Of a stretch of DNA of 64,000 nt, positions 1 to 9,670 are shown in pieces. The notes under the pieces were generated by a model. It had not been told where the DNA came from, ran no database searches, and was given only the letters and a program-made list of their open reading frames with translations. Origin of the DNA: Phycisphaerae bacterium (GTDB taxonomy: Bacteria > Planctomycetota > Phycisphaerae > Phycisphaerales > SM1A02); contig JAEUIU010000016.1 of the NCBI GenBank assembly GCA_016795065.1, positions 1 through 64,000 on the forward strand, in the 5' to 3' direction. A program made the position numbers and the translations under genes. Every line of letters begins with the position of its first letter. The first letter of the stretch is position 1.

Positions 1-679
1 GGCTCGTCTCGGCATCACCACCGAGCGGATCGACGGCATTCGCGTCACCCCGCCCGATGTCGTCGAGGAGATCGTCGGCGTCCTTGCCGGCCGCGTGAAC
101 ACCCGTCTCGTCGGACTGCTCGCCGGCTCCGGCGCACGGACCGTCGGGCTGTCGCTCGGCGACGGCGGGCTCTGCGCCTGCCGGAAGGCGACGCGCTATC
201 CCTTTGACCCGGGCGCCGTCGGCGAGATCACCGATGGCGATCCCGAAGTCGTGAACGCCCTGATCTCCGCGGGCTTCATGCCGGTGGTCAGCTCGATCGG
301 GCTCGATGCCCACGGCAGCTTCCTCAACATCAACGCCGACGACGCGGCCGCGGCCATCGCCCTGGTCACCGGCGCCCGCGAGTTGGTGCTGCTCACGGAC
401 GTCGCAGGCGTTCTTGACCGTCATGGCGCCGTCATCGCCTCGCTGGACGAGCCGCACATCGAATCGCTCATCGCCGACGGCACGATCGCCGGCGGCATGA
501 TCGCCAAGGTTCGAGGCGCGCTCGAGGCGGCGACGAGAGCGAAGGTGCCGGTGACGATCGCTTCGTGGAAGGACCCGGCCTCCGTCCTTCAGGGGCAAGG
601 CGACACAGCCGAGCGTCGACGGGCCTGCACCAGGATTCTGCCGTCAACTTCACCATCGCTCGCAACCGTCCGCTCGTGA
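1..679 (+). CDS. argB: Acetylglutamate kinase, 5' end cut by the window
   Basis: ArgB phosphorylates N-acetyl-L-glutamate with ATP, the second step of arginine synthesis, in the cytosol. The open frame runs in from the window edge (first full codon at base 2), so the N-terminal ATP-site glycines are missing. Visible family features are the LLTDVAGVLD strand and the GGMIAKVRGA segment (families usually have GGMxPKV), followed by a short C-terminus. The amino acid kinase fold is clear across the visible 225 codons. The downstream neighbours argF, argG, argH and argJ on the same strand confirm the pathway. The last 30 residues are rich in Arg and Ser and do not look conserved. Confidence 0.93.
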   Translation, partial: ARLGITTERIDGIRVTPPDVVEEIVGVLAGRVNTRLVGLLAGSGARTVGLSLGDGGLCACRKATRYPFDPGAVGEITDGDPEVVNALISAGFMPVVSSIGLDAHGSFLNINADDAAAAIALVTGARELVLLTDVAGVLDRHGAVIASLDEPHIESLIADGTIAGGMIAKVRGALEAATRAKVPVTIASWKDPASVLQGQGDTAERRRACTRILPSTSPSLATVRS

Positions 680-752
680 TGTCGAATGATGCTCTTCCCG
701 ATGGCGAACCCGTCGGCGAGGAGAACGCCTTTCGTTGGGGATCCACCGCACG

Positions 753-1736
753 ATGAAGCACCCGATCCTGACCGCTCCGACGCCTGACCGCGCAGCCACA
801 CCGAGCGGGCTCTCCAGCCTCGCCGGCCGCAGCGTGCTCTCGCTCTGCGACTTGAGCGCTACCGAGATCCGCGCGGTGCTCGACCTGGCGAAGAGCCTCA
901 AGCGCGACTACGCCCCATGGCGCACCGCGATGAGCCAGCGGTCGGCGGTCCTTCTTTTCGAGAAGCCATCGCTGCGGACGCGGGTGAGTTTCGAGATCGG
1001 CATCGCCAAGCTCGGCGGGGCCATGGTCTTCCTCGACCACCAGAACAACCCGATCGGCGAGCGTGAAACCGTCAGCGACTACGGCCGCAACCTCGAGCGC
1101 TGGACCGACTGCCTTGTCGCCCGGGTCTATCGCCACGCGACGCTCGAAGCGCTGCGGAACGCGACCCGCGTCCCGGTCATCAACGCCCTCTCCGAACTCT
1201 GCCATCCCTGCCAGATTCTCGCCGATGCCCTCACGCTGGAGGAGCACGGGGTGGATCTTGCCTCCATGAGGCTGGCGTGGCTCGGCGACGGAAACAACGT
1301 CTGTCATTCGCTGATCGAACTCACCGCGATCTTCGGCGGATCGATCACCGTCATCACCCCGCGCGGCTACGAGCCCTGCTCCAAGGTCGTGGGCCAAGCC
1401 CAAGCGGCTGCGGCCGCGACCGGGGCGAGGATCTCCCTGACCAACGACCCCGCCGCGGTTCGTGGCGCCGATGCGGTCTACACCGACACGTGGGTGTCGA
1501 TGGGACAGCAGAAGGACGCCGCGAAACTCGCCGCGATGCAGGCTCTCCAGGTCAACGCCGACCTCATGCGAACCGCCGGCTCGCATACGCTCTTTATGCA
1601 TTGCCTCCCCGCCCACCGCGGCGAGGAAGTGACCGACGAGGTCATCGACTCGAACCGTTCCGTCGTCTTCGACCAAGCCGAGAACCGCATGCACGCCCAG
1701 AACGCGCTGCTGTTGTTGGTGCTGGGTTTGGCGTAG
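753..1736 (+). CDS. argF: Ornithine carbamoyltransferase
   Basis: ArgF joins carbamoyl phosphate and ornithine to give citrulline in the cytosol. The 327-residue product has the carbamoyl-phosphate loop SLRTR at residues 73-77, HPCQ at 151-154 and the ornithine-site motif [11 protein letters not shown] near 289, and its length is normal for the family. A TTG lies six codons upstream at 735, but ATG 753 is the better start because conserved sequence begins about 20 residues later. No strong Shine-Dalgarno sequence is visible. It lies 73 bp after argB, probably in the same transcript. Its stop is followed by a spacer holding an inverted-repeat element. Confidence 0.95.
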   Translation: MKHPILTAPTPDRAATPSGLSSLAGRSVLSLCDLSATEIRAVLDLAKSLKRDYAPWRTAMSQRSAVLLFEKPSLRTRVSFEIGIAKLGGAMVFLDHQNNPIGERETVSDYGRNLERWTDCLVARVYRHATLEALRNATRVPVINALSELCHPCQILADALTLEEHGVDLASMRLAWLGDGNNVCHSLIELTAIFGGSITVITPRGYEPCSKVVGQAQAAAAATGARISLTNDPAAVRGADAVYTDTWVSMGQQKDAAKLAAMQALQVNADLMRTAGSHTLFMHCLPAHRGEEVTDEVIDSNRSVVFDQAENRMHAQNALLLLVLGLA

Positions 1737-1758
1737 GTTCCGATTCTCACACGCTTTC

Positions 1759-1926
1759 TTCACCGCAGAGGCGCGGAGGTCGCGGAGTCCAGAGGGAGCG
1801 ATTCGAAAGAAATGTCCGTCGACGCTTCCACCGTCTTCGACCAGAGCCACCAACGCCCGCTGCCTTCGCTTCATCCTTCCTCCCTCCTCCTTCTGACCTC
1901 CACGTCCTCCGCGCCTCTGCGGTGAA
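1759..1926. repeat. Intergenic inverted-repeat element, copy 1
   Basis: The spacer between argF and argG starts with TTCACCGCAGAGGCGCGGAG (1759) and ends with the near-perfect reverse complement CGCGCCTCTGCGGTGAA-like arm (1898-1926). The 29-bp arms match at all but a few positions. The middle is variable and ends in a pyrimidine-rich stretch. Related copies lie at 5231-5418 and 6643-6792. The transcript could fold into a long hairpin. It contains no gene. The ATG of argG lies 14 bp after the right arm. Confidence 0.8.
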
Positions 1927-1939
1927 CCGACTTCCCCCC

Positions 1940-3259
1940 ATGAACTCCCCCAAGAAAATCGCTGTTGCCTATTCCGGTGGCCTCGACACCTCCGTCATCA
2001 TTCCTTGGCTCAAGGAGAAGTACGGCTGCGAGGTCGTGGCCGTCGTCGCTGACGTTGGTCAGGGCGCCCAGGAACTCGAGGGCATCGAGGCCAAGGCGAA
2101 GAAGACCGGCGCCTCGTCGTGCCACATCAAGGACCTCCGCAAGGCGTTCCTCGAGGAATTCGTCTGGCCGATGGTGATCTCCGGCTCCGTCTACGAAGGC
2201 AAGTACCTGCTCGGGACCTCGATCGCTCGGCCGATCATCGCCCGGGCCCAGGTCGAGGTCGCCCTTAAGACCGGTTGCGACGCCCTTGCCCACGGCTGCA
2301 CCGGGAAGGGCAACGACCAGGTGCGCTTCGAGTCGACCTATGCGGCGCTCGCCCCGCACCTCCAGATCATCGCCCCGTGGCGGATGTGGGATCTCCGCAG
2401 CCGCGAACAGCTCTTGGGCTACCTCAAGCAGCGGAACATCCCCTGCGCGGCGAGCGCCGAGAAGATCTACTCGCGCGACGCCAACCTCTGGCACATCAGC
2501 CACGAGGGCGGCGAGTTGGAGGATCCCTGGAACGCGCCGCCCGAGGACGTGTGGATGCGCAGCGTCTCGCCGCTCAGCGCCCCGGACGCCCCCGAGGAGG
2601 TCATGATCTCCTTCGAGCAAGGCGTTCCCGTGGCCCTCAACGGCAAGAAGACCGACGCGGTCACGCTGGTCGAGAAGCTCAACGCCATCGGCGGCAAGCA
2701 CGGCGTCGGCCGCGTGGACATCGTCGAGAACCGCCTCGTCGGCATGAAGTCGCGCGGCTGCTACGAAACGCCCGGCGGCACGATTATCACCGCCGCCGCC
2801 CGCGGCCTCGAAGAACTCGTCCTCGACCGTACGACGCTCCACTATCGCGAGAAGCTCAGTCACGACTTCTCCGAGATCATCTACGAGGGCTCGTGGTTCA
2901 CGCCGCTCCGCGAGGCGATGTGGGCGAGCTTCGCCTCGATCGCCAGGGTCATGACCGGTGACATCGTCGTGCGGCTCCACAAGGGAAGCGCGACCGTCAT
3001 CAAGCGTCGCAGCCCGCACAGCCTCTACAGCGAGAGCTTCGCGACCTTCGGCGCCGACGAGGTCTACGACCAGTCGCACGCCGGCGGCTTCATCCGTCTC
3101 TACTCGCTGCCGGCGCGCATCCGGGCTCTCAAGGCCAAGCATTCCCTCGACGGCGGCAAGGCCAGCAAGAGTTCCTCCAGCCGCGAGCTGAAGCCGGCTG
3201 GAAAGTCGAAGCTGCCCGCCAAATCCAAGGCCCAGTCCAAGGCTGCCGGAAAGAAGTAA
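1940..3259 (+). CDS. argG: Argininosuccinate synthase
   Basis: ArgG condenses citrulline and aspartate using ATP to give argininosuccinate. The N-terminal PP-loop motif YSGGLDTS is at residues 10-17. [23 protein letters not shown] and the GCYETPGG loop follow in the family order. ATG 1940 is chosen because the PP-loop lies nine residues later, as in homologues; the frame stays open upstream but that part crosses the repeat element. The product is 439 residues. The last 40 residues form a Lys/Ser-rich tail ([20 protein letters not shown]), an extension beyond the usual end and probably disordered. The gene is followed 9 bp later by argH. Confidence 0.96.
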   Translation: MNSPKKIAVAYSGGLDTSVIIPWLKEKYGCEVVAVVADVGQGAQELEGIEAKAKKTGASSCHIKDLRKAFLEEFVWPMVISGSVYEGKYLLGTSIARPIIARAQVEVALKTGCDALAHGCTGKGNDQVRFESTYAALAPHLQIIAPWRMWDLRSREQLLGYLKQRNIPCAASAEKIYSRDANLWHISHEGGELEDPWNAPPEDVWMRSVSPLSAPDAPEEVMISFEQGVPVALNGKKTDAVTLVEKLNAIGGKHGVGRVDIVENRLVGMKSRGCYETPGGTIITAAARGLEELVLDRTTLHYREKLSHDFSEIIYEGSWFTPLREAMWASFASIARVMTGDIVVRLHKGSATVIKRRSPHSLYSESFATFGADEVYDQSHAGGFIRLYSLPARIRALKAKHSLDGGKASKSSSSRELKPAGKSKLPAKSKAQSKAAGKK

Positions 3260-3268
3260 CGAATCACG

Positions 3269-5218
3269 ATGACCCAAGCTCCCACCACACCTCCTGCCGG
3301 CAGCGCCTCGACAGCGCTCTGGGCAGGGCGTACCGAAGGGCGTCCCGACGACCTCTTTCGGCGCTTCAACGACTCGCTCGTGTTCGATCGGACGCTCGTC
3401 CGTGAGGACATCGAGGGCTCCATCGCATGGGCGAAGGCCCTCGAGCGGGCCGCAGTGCTGACGACCGACGAGCGGCGGTCGGTCGTCGCGGGGCTGAAGG
3501 ACATCCTCTCGGCGGTCATGAAGGACCCGAGCATCATCGCGACCGCAAGCGATGAGGACGTACACAGTTGGGTCGAGCGCGAGCTGATCGCCCGCGTCGG
3601 CGAACTTGGCAAGAAGCTTCACACCGGCCGCAGCCGCAACGATCAGGTCGCCACCGACCTGCGGCTGTGGACCGCGCGGGAGCTGGTCGCGCGGAAGGCG
3701 GAACTGAAGCAGGTCATGCGGGCCCTGCTCGACCTTGCCGAGCGCGAGAAGAGCACGGTCCTGCCGGGGTACACCCACCTTCAGCGGGCCCAGCCGCTTC
3801 TTTTCGCCCACTGGTGTCTTGCGTACGTCGAGATGTTCCGACGCGATGCGGACAGGTTGAACGACGCGTTAGATCGGGTGCGGATCTCGCCGTTGGGTTC
3901 CGGCGCCCTTGCGGGGACCGCGTACCCGATCGACCGCGACGCCCTCGCTGCCGATCTCGGGTTCACCGCAGCCACCGCCAACTCGCTCGACGCGGTCAGC
4001 GACCGCGACTTCGTGGTCGAAACGTTAGCCGCATCGACCCTCTGCGCGATCCACCTCTCGCGCCTGGCCGAGGACATGATCTTCTATGCGACGAGCGAGG
4101 CCGGCTTCATCGAGCTGCCCGATGCCTTCACCAGCGGCAGCTCGCTCATGCCGCAGAAGAAGAACCCCGATGCCCTCGAACTCATCCGCGGGAAGACCGG
4201 TCGCCAGCTCGGCAACCTGGTCACGATGCTGGTGACGTTGAAGGGTCTGCCGCTCGCCTACAACAAGGACATGCAGGAGGACAAGGAGCCTCTCTTCGAC
4301 GCGATGGAGCATCTCTCGATGTGCCTGCAGGTCCTGCCTCCGATGTTGGCGGGCACGAAGGTGAACCGGGAGCGGACCATGGCCGCGGCCTTGGGCGGCT
4401 ACTCGAACGCGACCGACCTCGCCGACTATCTCGTCAGCCACGGCGTTCCCTTCCGCGAGGCCCATCATCAGGTCGGACGCATCGTGCGCGATGCGATCCA
4501 GGAGAAGCGGAACCTCGATGAGCTTTCGGTCGAGACGCTCCAACGCCACGCCCCGAAGGTCGAGAAGGACGTCTACACGTCCCTCACCATCGGTGCGTCG
4601 CTCGGCAAGCGCTCGGTCGAAGGCGGCACCGCGCCGACCTCGGTCGAGTCGGCGATCGAGCGCGTCCGGCGCATGCTCCGCGAGCGGGCCGAAGGCTCGG
4701 CGGACGGGGCCGTCGAACTCCGACAGGCCCGCATGGATGACCTCGACGACATCTGCCGTCTGGTCGATCACTGGGCGGTGAAGGGCGAGAACCTGCCCCG
4801 AAGCCGCGAGGACATCATGAAGGCGATCCTCGACTTCGGCGTCGCCGTCATCGACGGCCACGTCGTGGGCTGCGCCGCGCTCTGGATCTACACGCCGCAA
4901 CTGGCCGAGATCCGCTCCTTGGGCATCGACGAGGCCTTCCAGGGTCGCGGCATCGGTCAGGAGATCGTCGGCTACTTCCTCGACCTTGCCAAGGACCTGC
5001 ACATCCCGAAGGTCTTCGTCCTCACGAGAGCTCCAAAGTTCTTCGAGAAGTGCGGCTTCAAGACCGTTTCCATCAACAGCCTGCCGGAGAAGGTCCTGAA
5101 GGACTGCGCGAACTGCCCGAAGAACACCTGCTGCGACGAGATCGCGATGACCTACGAGACTGGCGCGAGCCCGAAACCGGCCGAGCTACCCCGCGCCGTG
5201 ACCGACGGGCAGCGGTGA
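3269..5218 (+). CDS. argH: Argininosuccinate lyase fused to a GNAT acetyltransferase (ArgH(A)-type)
   Basis: Residues 1-465 are argininosuccinate lyase, which splits argininosuccinate into arginine and fumarate. It has HTGRSRNDQVATD, the catalytic GYTHLQRAQP histidine and the superfamily signature GSSLMPQKKNPD. Residues 475-620 are a GNAT domain with the acetyl-CoA loop FQGRGIGQEIV and a cysteine cluster CANCPKNTCCDE. The total of 649 residues compares with about 460 for ArgH alone. The same domain order is known in ArgH(A) of marine gamma-proteobacteria, where the tail is an N-acetylglutamate synthase. That role here is inferred. It follows argG by 9 bp. An alternative is that the tail acetylates another amine. 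Confidence 0.93.
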   Translation: MTQAPTTPPAGSASTALWAGRTEGRPDDLFRRFNDSLVFDRTLVREDIEGSIAWAKALERAAVLTTDERRSVVAGLKDILSAVMKDPSIIATASDEDVHSWVERELIARVGELGKKLHTGRSRNDQVATDLRLWTARELVARKAELKQVMRALLDLAEREKSTVLPGYTHLQRAQPLLFAHWCLAYVEMFRRDADRLNDALDRVRISPLGSGALAGTAYPIDRDALAADLGFTAATANSLDAVSDRDFVVETLAASTLCAIHLSRLAEDMIFYATSEAGFIELPDAFTSGSSLMPQKKNPDALELIRGKTGRQLGNLVTMLVTLKGLPLAYNKDMQEDKEPLFDAMEHLSMCLQVLPPMLAGTKVNRERTMAAALGGYSNATDLADYLVSHGVPFREAHHQVGRIVRDAIQEKRNLDELSVETLQRHAPKVEKDVYTSLTIGASLGKRSVEGGTAPTSVESAIERVRRMLRERAEGSADGAVELRQARMDDLDDICRLVDHWAVKGENLPRSREDIMKAILDFGVAVIDGHVVGCAALWIYTPQLAEIRSLGIDEAFQGRGIGQEIVGYFLDLAKDLHIPKVFVLTRAPKFFEKCGFKTVSINSLPEKVLKDCANCPKNTCCDEIAMTYETGASPKPAELPRAVTDGQR

Positions 5219-5230
5219 GCGAGACGAGAG

Positions 5231-5418
5231 TCACCGCAGAGCTTTGGCACAGACGCGCGGCATTCCCGTGCTCGTCGACGGGAGGTCGCAGAGCCTGACG
5301 CAGAGGTGTACAAGGGGCTGCGCGATTGCCATCGTGTGAGTACCAGCCCCTGCGACCGAACCAACGACCTTCCTGATCCTCTCCTTCGGGACTCCCCGTC
5401 CTCCGCACTCTGCGGTGA
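5231..5418. repeat. Intergenic inverted-repeat element, copy 2
   Basis: The spacer between argH and argJ opens with TCACCGCAGAG (5231) and closes with CTCCGCACTCTGCGGTGA (5401-5418), an inverted pair related to copy 1. The internal stretch GTCGACGGGAGGTCGCAGAG resembles part of copy 3. The right arm ends 13 bp before the argJ start codon. No gene is seen inside. Confidence 0.7.
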
Positions 5419-5431
5419 ATCTCGATTCCCC

Positions 5432-6625
5432 ATGACCACACCATCCCACCAGTTCCCCAAGGGCTTCACCGGTTCGACCGCTTCCGCTGCGATCAAGAAG
5501 CCCGGGCGGCAGGACATGGCCCTGATCGTCTGTGAGGACGGCGCGACCGCTGCCGGGATGTTCACCAAGAACCTCGTCTGCGCAGCTCCGTTGCAGCTGT
5601 CGAAGCGTCACCTCATCGAGTCGCGCGGGCATGCCAGCGCGATCCTGATCAACTCGGGATGCGCGAACGCGGCGACCGGCACCGAGGGATTGTCGCGGGC
5701 GATCGACTGCGTTGACGCCGTAGCGAGGTCGTTGGACATCGCTCCCGAGTCGGTGCTGGTCAATTCGACCGGCGTGATCGGCGTGCAGTTGCCGATCGAG
5801 CGGATGCTGCCGCAGATTCCAGGGCTGGTCGCGTCGCTCAAGGGCGGTGATCTGCTGCCCGTCGCCCAGGCGATCATGACGACCGACACGTACCACAAGA
5901 CCGCCCAGGTGACCGTTGAACACGAAGGTCGGACCGCGATCGTCTCCGGCATGGCGAAGGGCGCGGGGATGATCCATCCGGACATGAGCCCGCCACAGGC
6001 AACGATGATCTCGGTGCTGATGACCGATGCCGAAGTGGACGCGGCCTCGCTCCAGCGCATGCTTCAGAACGCCGTCGACCAGAGCTTCCACCGCATCTCG
6101 ATCGACGGCGACACTTCGACCAACGACAGCGTCTTTGCGTTGGCCAGCGGCAAGGCCGGCGCCTTCCCACACGCCAAAGTCGAGCAGGCGTTCAAGCAGG
6201 TCGCGAAGGAGCTGGCCCTTTTGGTCGTGCGGGACGGCGAGGGTTTCGAACGCGGCATCGAGGTGAAGGTGACCAGCGCCCGATCCAACGACGAGGCCCT
6301 CAAGGTCGCCCAGACGATCGCGATGAGCCTGCTCGTCCGTTGCGCGGTGACCGGCGGCGATCCGAACTGGGGTCGCATTCTCGCTGCGGCAGGTCGCAGC
6401 GGCGTGCCTCTGCGCGTCGAAGACCTCCACCTCTCCGTCGGCGGCGTCGACCTTTTCAGGGACGGCGCACCCTCAACGACCCCGCTCGCCGAACGCGAGC
6501 GCGTCTTCCGCCAGCCGCTGGTCGAGATTCGCCTCGACCTGGGCCAAGGTCACGCGAGCGATGAGTTCTTCTCCTGCGGACTGACCACCGAGTACGTGAA
6601 GTTGAACGCTGATTACACGACGTGA
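5432..6625 (+). CDS. argJ: Bifunctional ornithine acetyltransferase / N-acetylglutamate synthase
   Basis: ArgJ moves the acetyl group from N-acetylornithine to glutamate, which recycles acetyl groups; bifunctional forms also use acetyl-CoA. The 397-residue product has the self-cleavage site PQATMISVL, where the chain is cut before Thr to give the two subunits, after KGAGMIHPDM. The C-terminus carries GDPNWGRILAAAGRSG. ATG 5432 fits the family start (a short N-terminus, then FTGSTASAAIKKPGRQDMAL). With this enzyme a dedicated acetylglutamate synthase is needed only for priming or not at all, so the GNAT tail on ArgH is notable. It is the last gene of the arg cluster. Confidence 0.95.
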   Translation: MTTPSHQFPKGFTGSTASAAIKKPGRQDMALIVCEDGATAAGMFTKNLVCAAPLQLSKRHLIESRGHASAILINSGCANAATGTEGLSRAIDCVDAVARSLDIAPESVLVNSTGVIGVQLPIERMLPQIPGLVASLKGGDLLPVAQAIMTTDTYHKTAQVTVEHEGRTAIVSGMAKGAGMIHPDMSPPQATMISVLMTDAEVDAASLQRMLQNAVDQSFHRISIDGDTSTNDSVFALASGKAGAFPHAKVEQAFKQVAKELALLVVRDGEGFERGIEVKVTSARSNDEALKVAQTIAMSLLVRCAVTGGDPNWGRILAAAGRSGVPLRVEDLHLSVGGVDLFRDGAPSTTPLAERERVFRQPLVEIRLDLGQGHASDEFFSCGLTTEYVKLNADYTT

Positions 6626-6642
6626 GGTTCGTGACCGCTTGG

Positions 6643-6792
6643 TCAACGCAGAGGCGCAGCCTGCCCCGAGCTCATCGAGGGGAGACGCGGGGGCCCGATA
6701 CAGGTCGTCAAGAAGGTGTCCGGTCGCGCGACCGTCCACCCTTCTTCCATCCTTTGCGTCAGGCTCTGCGTCCTCCTCGCCTCTGCGGTGAA
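6643..6792. repeat. Intergenic inverted-repeat element, copy 3
   Basis: The left arm TCAACGCAGAGGCGCAG (6643) faces the right arm CCTCGCCTCTGCGGTGAA (to 6792). It lies between the convergent argJ and the minus-strand gene that ends at 6801, so the hairpin could end transcription from both sides. The arms are less perfect than in copy 1. Confidence 0.7.
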
Positions 6793-6800
6793 TCCGCCTC

Positions 6801-7997
6801 TCACCTCCGAATGCCACGGGCCCGCGCCAGATCAAACACCGTCTTGGGCCTGTCGCAGCAGCGCTCATCGGCGGGCGCGTCGTCGTTGCCGCCGTTGCCT
6901 CCGCCGCCCGCGAAGACCAGCGGATAGATGATGAAGTCGTCGTGCACCTGGTACACGGGCGTGTTGCCCATCGCGATGCAGGCGTTGTTCAGTTCGATCA
7001 GGTGCTCGCGGCCGAGCTGAAGCTCGTGCTCGTTCGGATGCGATGTCGAGCCGATCGGAAAATCGTCGCCAGGCACGTTGGACATCTCGACGTGCGTTCC
7101 CATCACATGGCAAACGGGCTTGTCCGCGGTGAAGTCGACGAGGCGCTGGATGCTCGCCTTGTATTGGCTCCAGTTGGAGATGTAGAGCCGCCCCGGATAG
7201 AGCGTGTCGCCGGTGAGGAGGAAGCCGGTGTCACGGTCATACACGGCGACGTGGGCGGTCTGGTGTCCGGGCAGCGGAATCACCTGAACGACGCGCCCGC
7301 CGAGGTCGTAGTCGACGATCTGGTCAGGCCAGGTGACGATGCCAAAGAAGTTCTTCACCGCCGTCTGGGTCAGCCCGACGACCGTCGTGTTCGGTTTGCC
7401 AGCGAACTGCCCGTCGTTGAAGACGTGATCGCCATGGGCGTGGGTGTGGCTGACGATGAGTTGGATGCTCGCCTGCCCGTGGGCCGCAAGCCATTGGTCG
7501 ATGATCGACTTCACGGTCGTGTACATCGCCACGTTCGACGCACCGGTGTCCTGCATGAGGACCTTCTGCGAACCGAAGAGGAGGTAGATGAACGGCCCCT
7601 CGAAGTTCGTGCAGAGCGACTGCCGCAGGATGTAGGTGTTCTCGTTGTACTGGTGGATCTGGATCTGCGGGTCCGTCGCGCAGTTCGGCGCACCCCAAAT
7701 CCACTGCGTCGGGAAGGTGCCGGTCTCGACCACCACGTCGCCCCAACTGGCCAGCAGCGTCGCCAGGTCGGCGGCGTCGACCGTGCCGTCCTCGTTGAGG
7801 TCGGCGGTCGATCCCTCCGTGTCCCACTCGCCAAGAAGGACGGCGAGGTCGGCGCTGTTGACGCTCCCGTCATCGGTGAGGTCACCCAACCCGCACTGCG
7901 CCGCGCAGAGGTTGGTGACGGCCAATACCGCGGCAGCCGCGCAGGCACCGAGCCGTTTCGTCCCGGTCCATCGCCGGCTCGCGTTCACGTGGGCCAT
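6801..7997 (-). CDS. Secreted metallo-beta-lactamase-fold hydrolase with N-terminal dockerin-like domain
   Basis: A signal peptide (about residues 1-33, ending CAAQ) is followed by two dockerin-like calcium loops at 36-86, with GDLTDDGSVNSADLAVLLG and DLNEDGTVDAADLATLLASW. The catalytic part carries the metal motif HTHAHGDH at about 184-191, GHQTAHVAVYD and TGDTLYPGR. The family hydrolyses diverse esters, thioesters and lactams; the substrate here is unknown. ATG 7997 has AGGAG directly beside it, so GTG 7988, nine bases further, is an alternative start. It lies 67 bp after the phosphatase gene and may be cotranscribed. The C-terminus has a Gly/Asn run and RCCDRP. Confidence 0.85.
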   Translation of the reverse strand: MAHVNASRRWTGTKRLGACAAAAVLAVTNLCAAQCGLGDLTDDGSVNSADLAVLLGEWDTEGSTADLNEDGTVDAADLATLLASWGDVVVETGTFPTQWIWGAPNCATDPQIQIHQYNENTYILRQSLCTNFEGPFIYLLFGSQKVLMQDTGASNVAMYTTVKSIIDQWLAAHGQASIQLIVSHTHAHGDHVFNDGQFAGKPNTTVVGLTQTAVKNFFGIVTWPDQIVDYDLGGRVVQVIPLPGHQTAHVAVYDRDTGFLLTGDTLYPGRLYISNWSQYKASIQRLVDFTADKPVCHVMGTHVEMSNVPGDDFPIGSTSHPNEHELQLGREHLIELNNACIAMGNTPVYQVHDDFIIYPLVFAGGGGNGGNDDAPADERCCDRPKTVFDLARARGIRR

Positions 7998-8064
7998 CTC
8001 CTGGGTCCTTCCTGTTCCTGTTCGGCTTGTCCGTTGTCGGGGGTCGTCCACAGTGTGACCCAAT

Positions 8065-9579
8065 TCAGGCGTGATGCCATAGCGTTGCTACCAGAACGTC
8101 GTCCGTCGGCTCCCCGGCCCGGTGCCGCCGCACCGCCTCGACGAGGGCCGGGGCAATCCGGTCGGGTCCCCCGATGCGGGCGTCCGAGATCACCTGATGC
8201 AGCGTGCGGTCGCCAAAGAAGGTTCCGTCCGCCGCGATGGACTCGTGGACGCCGTCGGTGCAGAGCACGATGGCGTCACCACGGGCCAGCGGACGCTCGA
8301 TCTCGCCGGCCGAGAAGCCGGCAGCATCGGTGACTCCCAGCATGACCGCCGTCGCGTGGCATTCCTCGATGCCGCCGCCCGCCCGAAGGAGGAGCGCGGC
8401 CGGATGCCCAGCGTTGGACAGTCGCAGTTGTCCTTCGCGGGCCTCGACCGCGATCGCCGTGGCGAAGATCCCCTGCGGCGCGAGCGAGCGGCAGAAGAAG
8501 CGATTGAGCATCGTGATGACATCGCCCGGCCCCGAGTCGGGAGCGTCCTCGAGCAGGCGTTCGATTTCACCGTGGACGCGATTCGCGGCCAGGGCCGAGG
8601 CGACGCCGTGGCCGACCACATCGGCCAGGACCATCAGCACCCGACCATCGTCATGACGCTTGGCGAATAGGTAGTCGCCGCCGATCTCCCGCATCGGCTC
8701 ATAGCTGTAGTCCATGCGAATGCGGCCGTCACGCATCGGCGCCGGCAGGAGCGACTCGTGCACCCGTCGGGCATCGGCGAGATCCTGCCGCAGGTCACCG
8801 AGCCTCGTCCGCAGCACCTGCCATCGGAAGCTGTCGACGAACTTGCGGTAGCGCCACGTGCTCCAGATGAGTCCGGGCGCGGCGGCGAGCGGCCAGATCG
8901 CGATCATCCACACCTTCGCGTTCGGCGGACCGTTCACGAGGGAGAGGAGGGTCAGGATGTAGGCGATGGTGACAGGAATGACGGGAATGAGGGCTTCGCG
9001 CGGCGAGAGGGCCACGAAGAAGGAGGCGAAGAGGTGGGCGAAGCCGGCGCAGACGATCGAGGTGCAGCCAAAGACGAAGGGTTCGATCCAGGTACCGCGA
9101 TCGGCGGCATCGAGGACGCTGCCGTCGCGCGTCGCCCACCAGACGTAGAGGACGATCGAGGATCCCGTTCCCATCAGGAGCCCGAGGAACAGTCGCATCA
9201 GCCGCTCACGCGAGTGCCGCAGGCGCTGGAAGATCGCCGCGAAGACGGCGTGAAAGAGAATGAGCAGGCCGTCCATGATCGGATCGGCAAGCTCCGAGGC
9301 GAGGGAGGTCGCTGCGCGTTCCGACCGTGCCTCGCTCATCGCGGTCCAGAGGTCCATGACAAAGAACGGAGCGATGAACAGGGCCATCACCACCGCGTAG
9401 ACAAACGCCCGCTTGCGCTGGAACGAGAAAAGCTCGTCGGCGAAGCGGGCCGCCGCCTCGGGGCCGAACTCCCTCCGCACGGCGTCCCCGACATCAGGCA
9501 GTTGCTCGGCCCACTCGCGCAGGTCGACGCCGGTTGATCCGGGTTGGGAACGTGAGGTCGGCGATCCGTCGCTGGCCAT
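8065..9579 (-). CDS. Membrane PP2C-type (SpoIIE) serine phosphatase
   Basis: This 504-residue protein has about six membrane segments between residues 58 and 245 and a C-terminal SpoIIE/PP2C domain from about 275. Metal-site motifs are REIGGDYL (298-304), ADVVGHG (319-325), LSNAGHPA, CTDGVHES and DDVLVATLW. Such proteins dephosphorylate anti-sigma-factor antagonists or act in stress signalling. No partner kinase or antagonist gene is adjacent, so the target is unknown. ATG 9579 was chosen because the upstream open frame is basic and low in complexity and runs across the divergent lipoprotein start. It shares a 91-bp divergent promoter region with the lipoprotein gene at 9671. Confidence 0.85.
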   Translation of the reverse strand: MASDGSPTSRSQPGSTGVDLREWAEQLPDVGDAVRREFGPEAAARFADELFSFQRKRAFVYAVVMALFIAPFFVMDLWTAMSEARSERAATSLASELADPIMDGLLILFHAVFAAIFQRLRHSRERLMRLFLGLLMGTGSSIVLYVWWATRDGSVLDAADRGTWIEPFVFGCTSIVCAGFAHLFASFFVALSPREALIPVIPVTIAYILTLLSLVNGPPNAKVWMIAIWPLAAAPGLIWSTWRYRKFVDSFRWQVLRTRLGDLRQDLADARRVHESLLPAPMRDGRIRMDYSYEPMREIGGDYLFAKRHDDGRVLMVLADVVGHGVASALAANRVHGEIERLLEDAPDSGPGDVITMLNRFFCRSLAPQGIFATAIAVEAREGQLRLSNAGHPAALLLRAGGGIEECHATAVMLGVTDAAGFSAGEIERPLARGDAIVLCTDGVHESIAADGTFFGDRTLHQVISDARIGGPDRIAPALVEAVRRHRAGEPTDDVLVATLWHHA

Positions 9580-9670
9580 TCGCCCAATGGTGTCACGATC
9601 GACCCCAAACGTCCAATCGGCGTGGTCGGCCACTGGTACGCTTCGGCGGTTCCGTCCAGAGAGATCTCCC

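Noticed and set aside
468-1874. Long minus-strand open frame across argF
   Set aside because: It is antisense to a clear OTCase gene, Arg/His-rich and without any domain; GC-rich DNA gives many such shadows.
1871-3811. Long minus-strand open frame antisense to argG and argH
   Set aside because: Both plus-strand genes have full family motifs; the antisense product is low in complexity and unlike any family.
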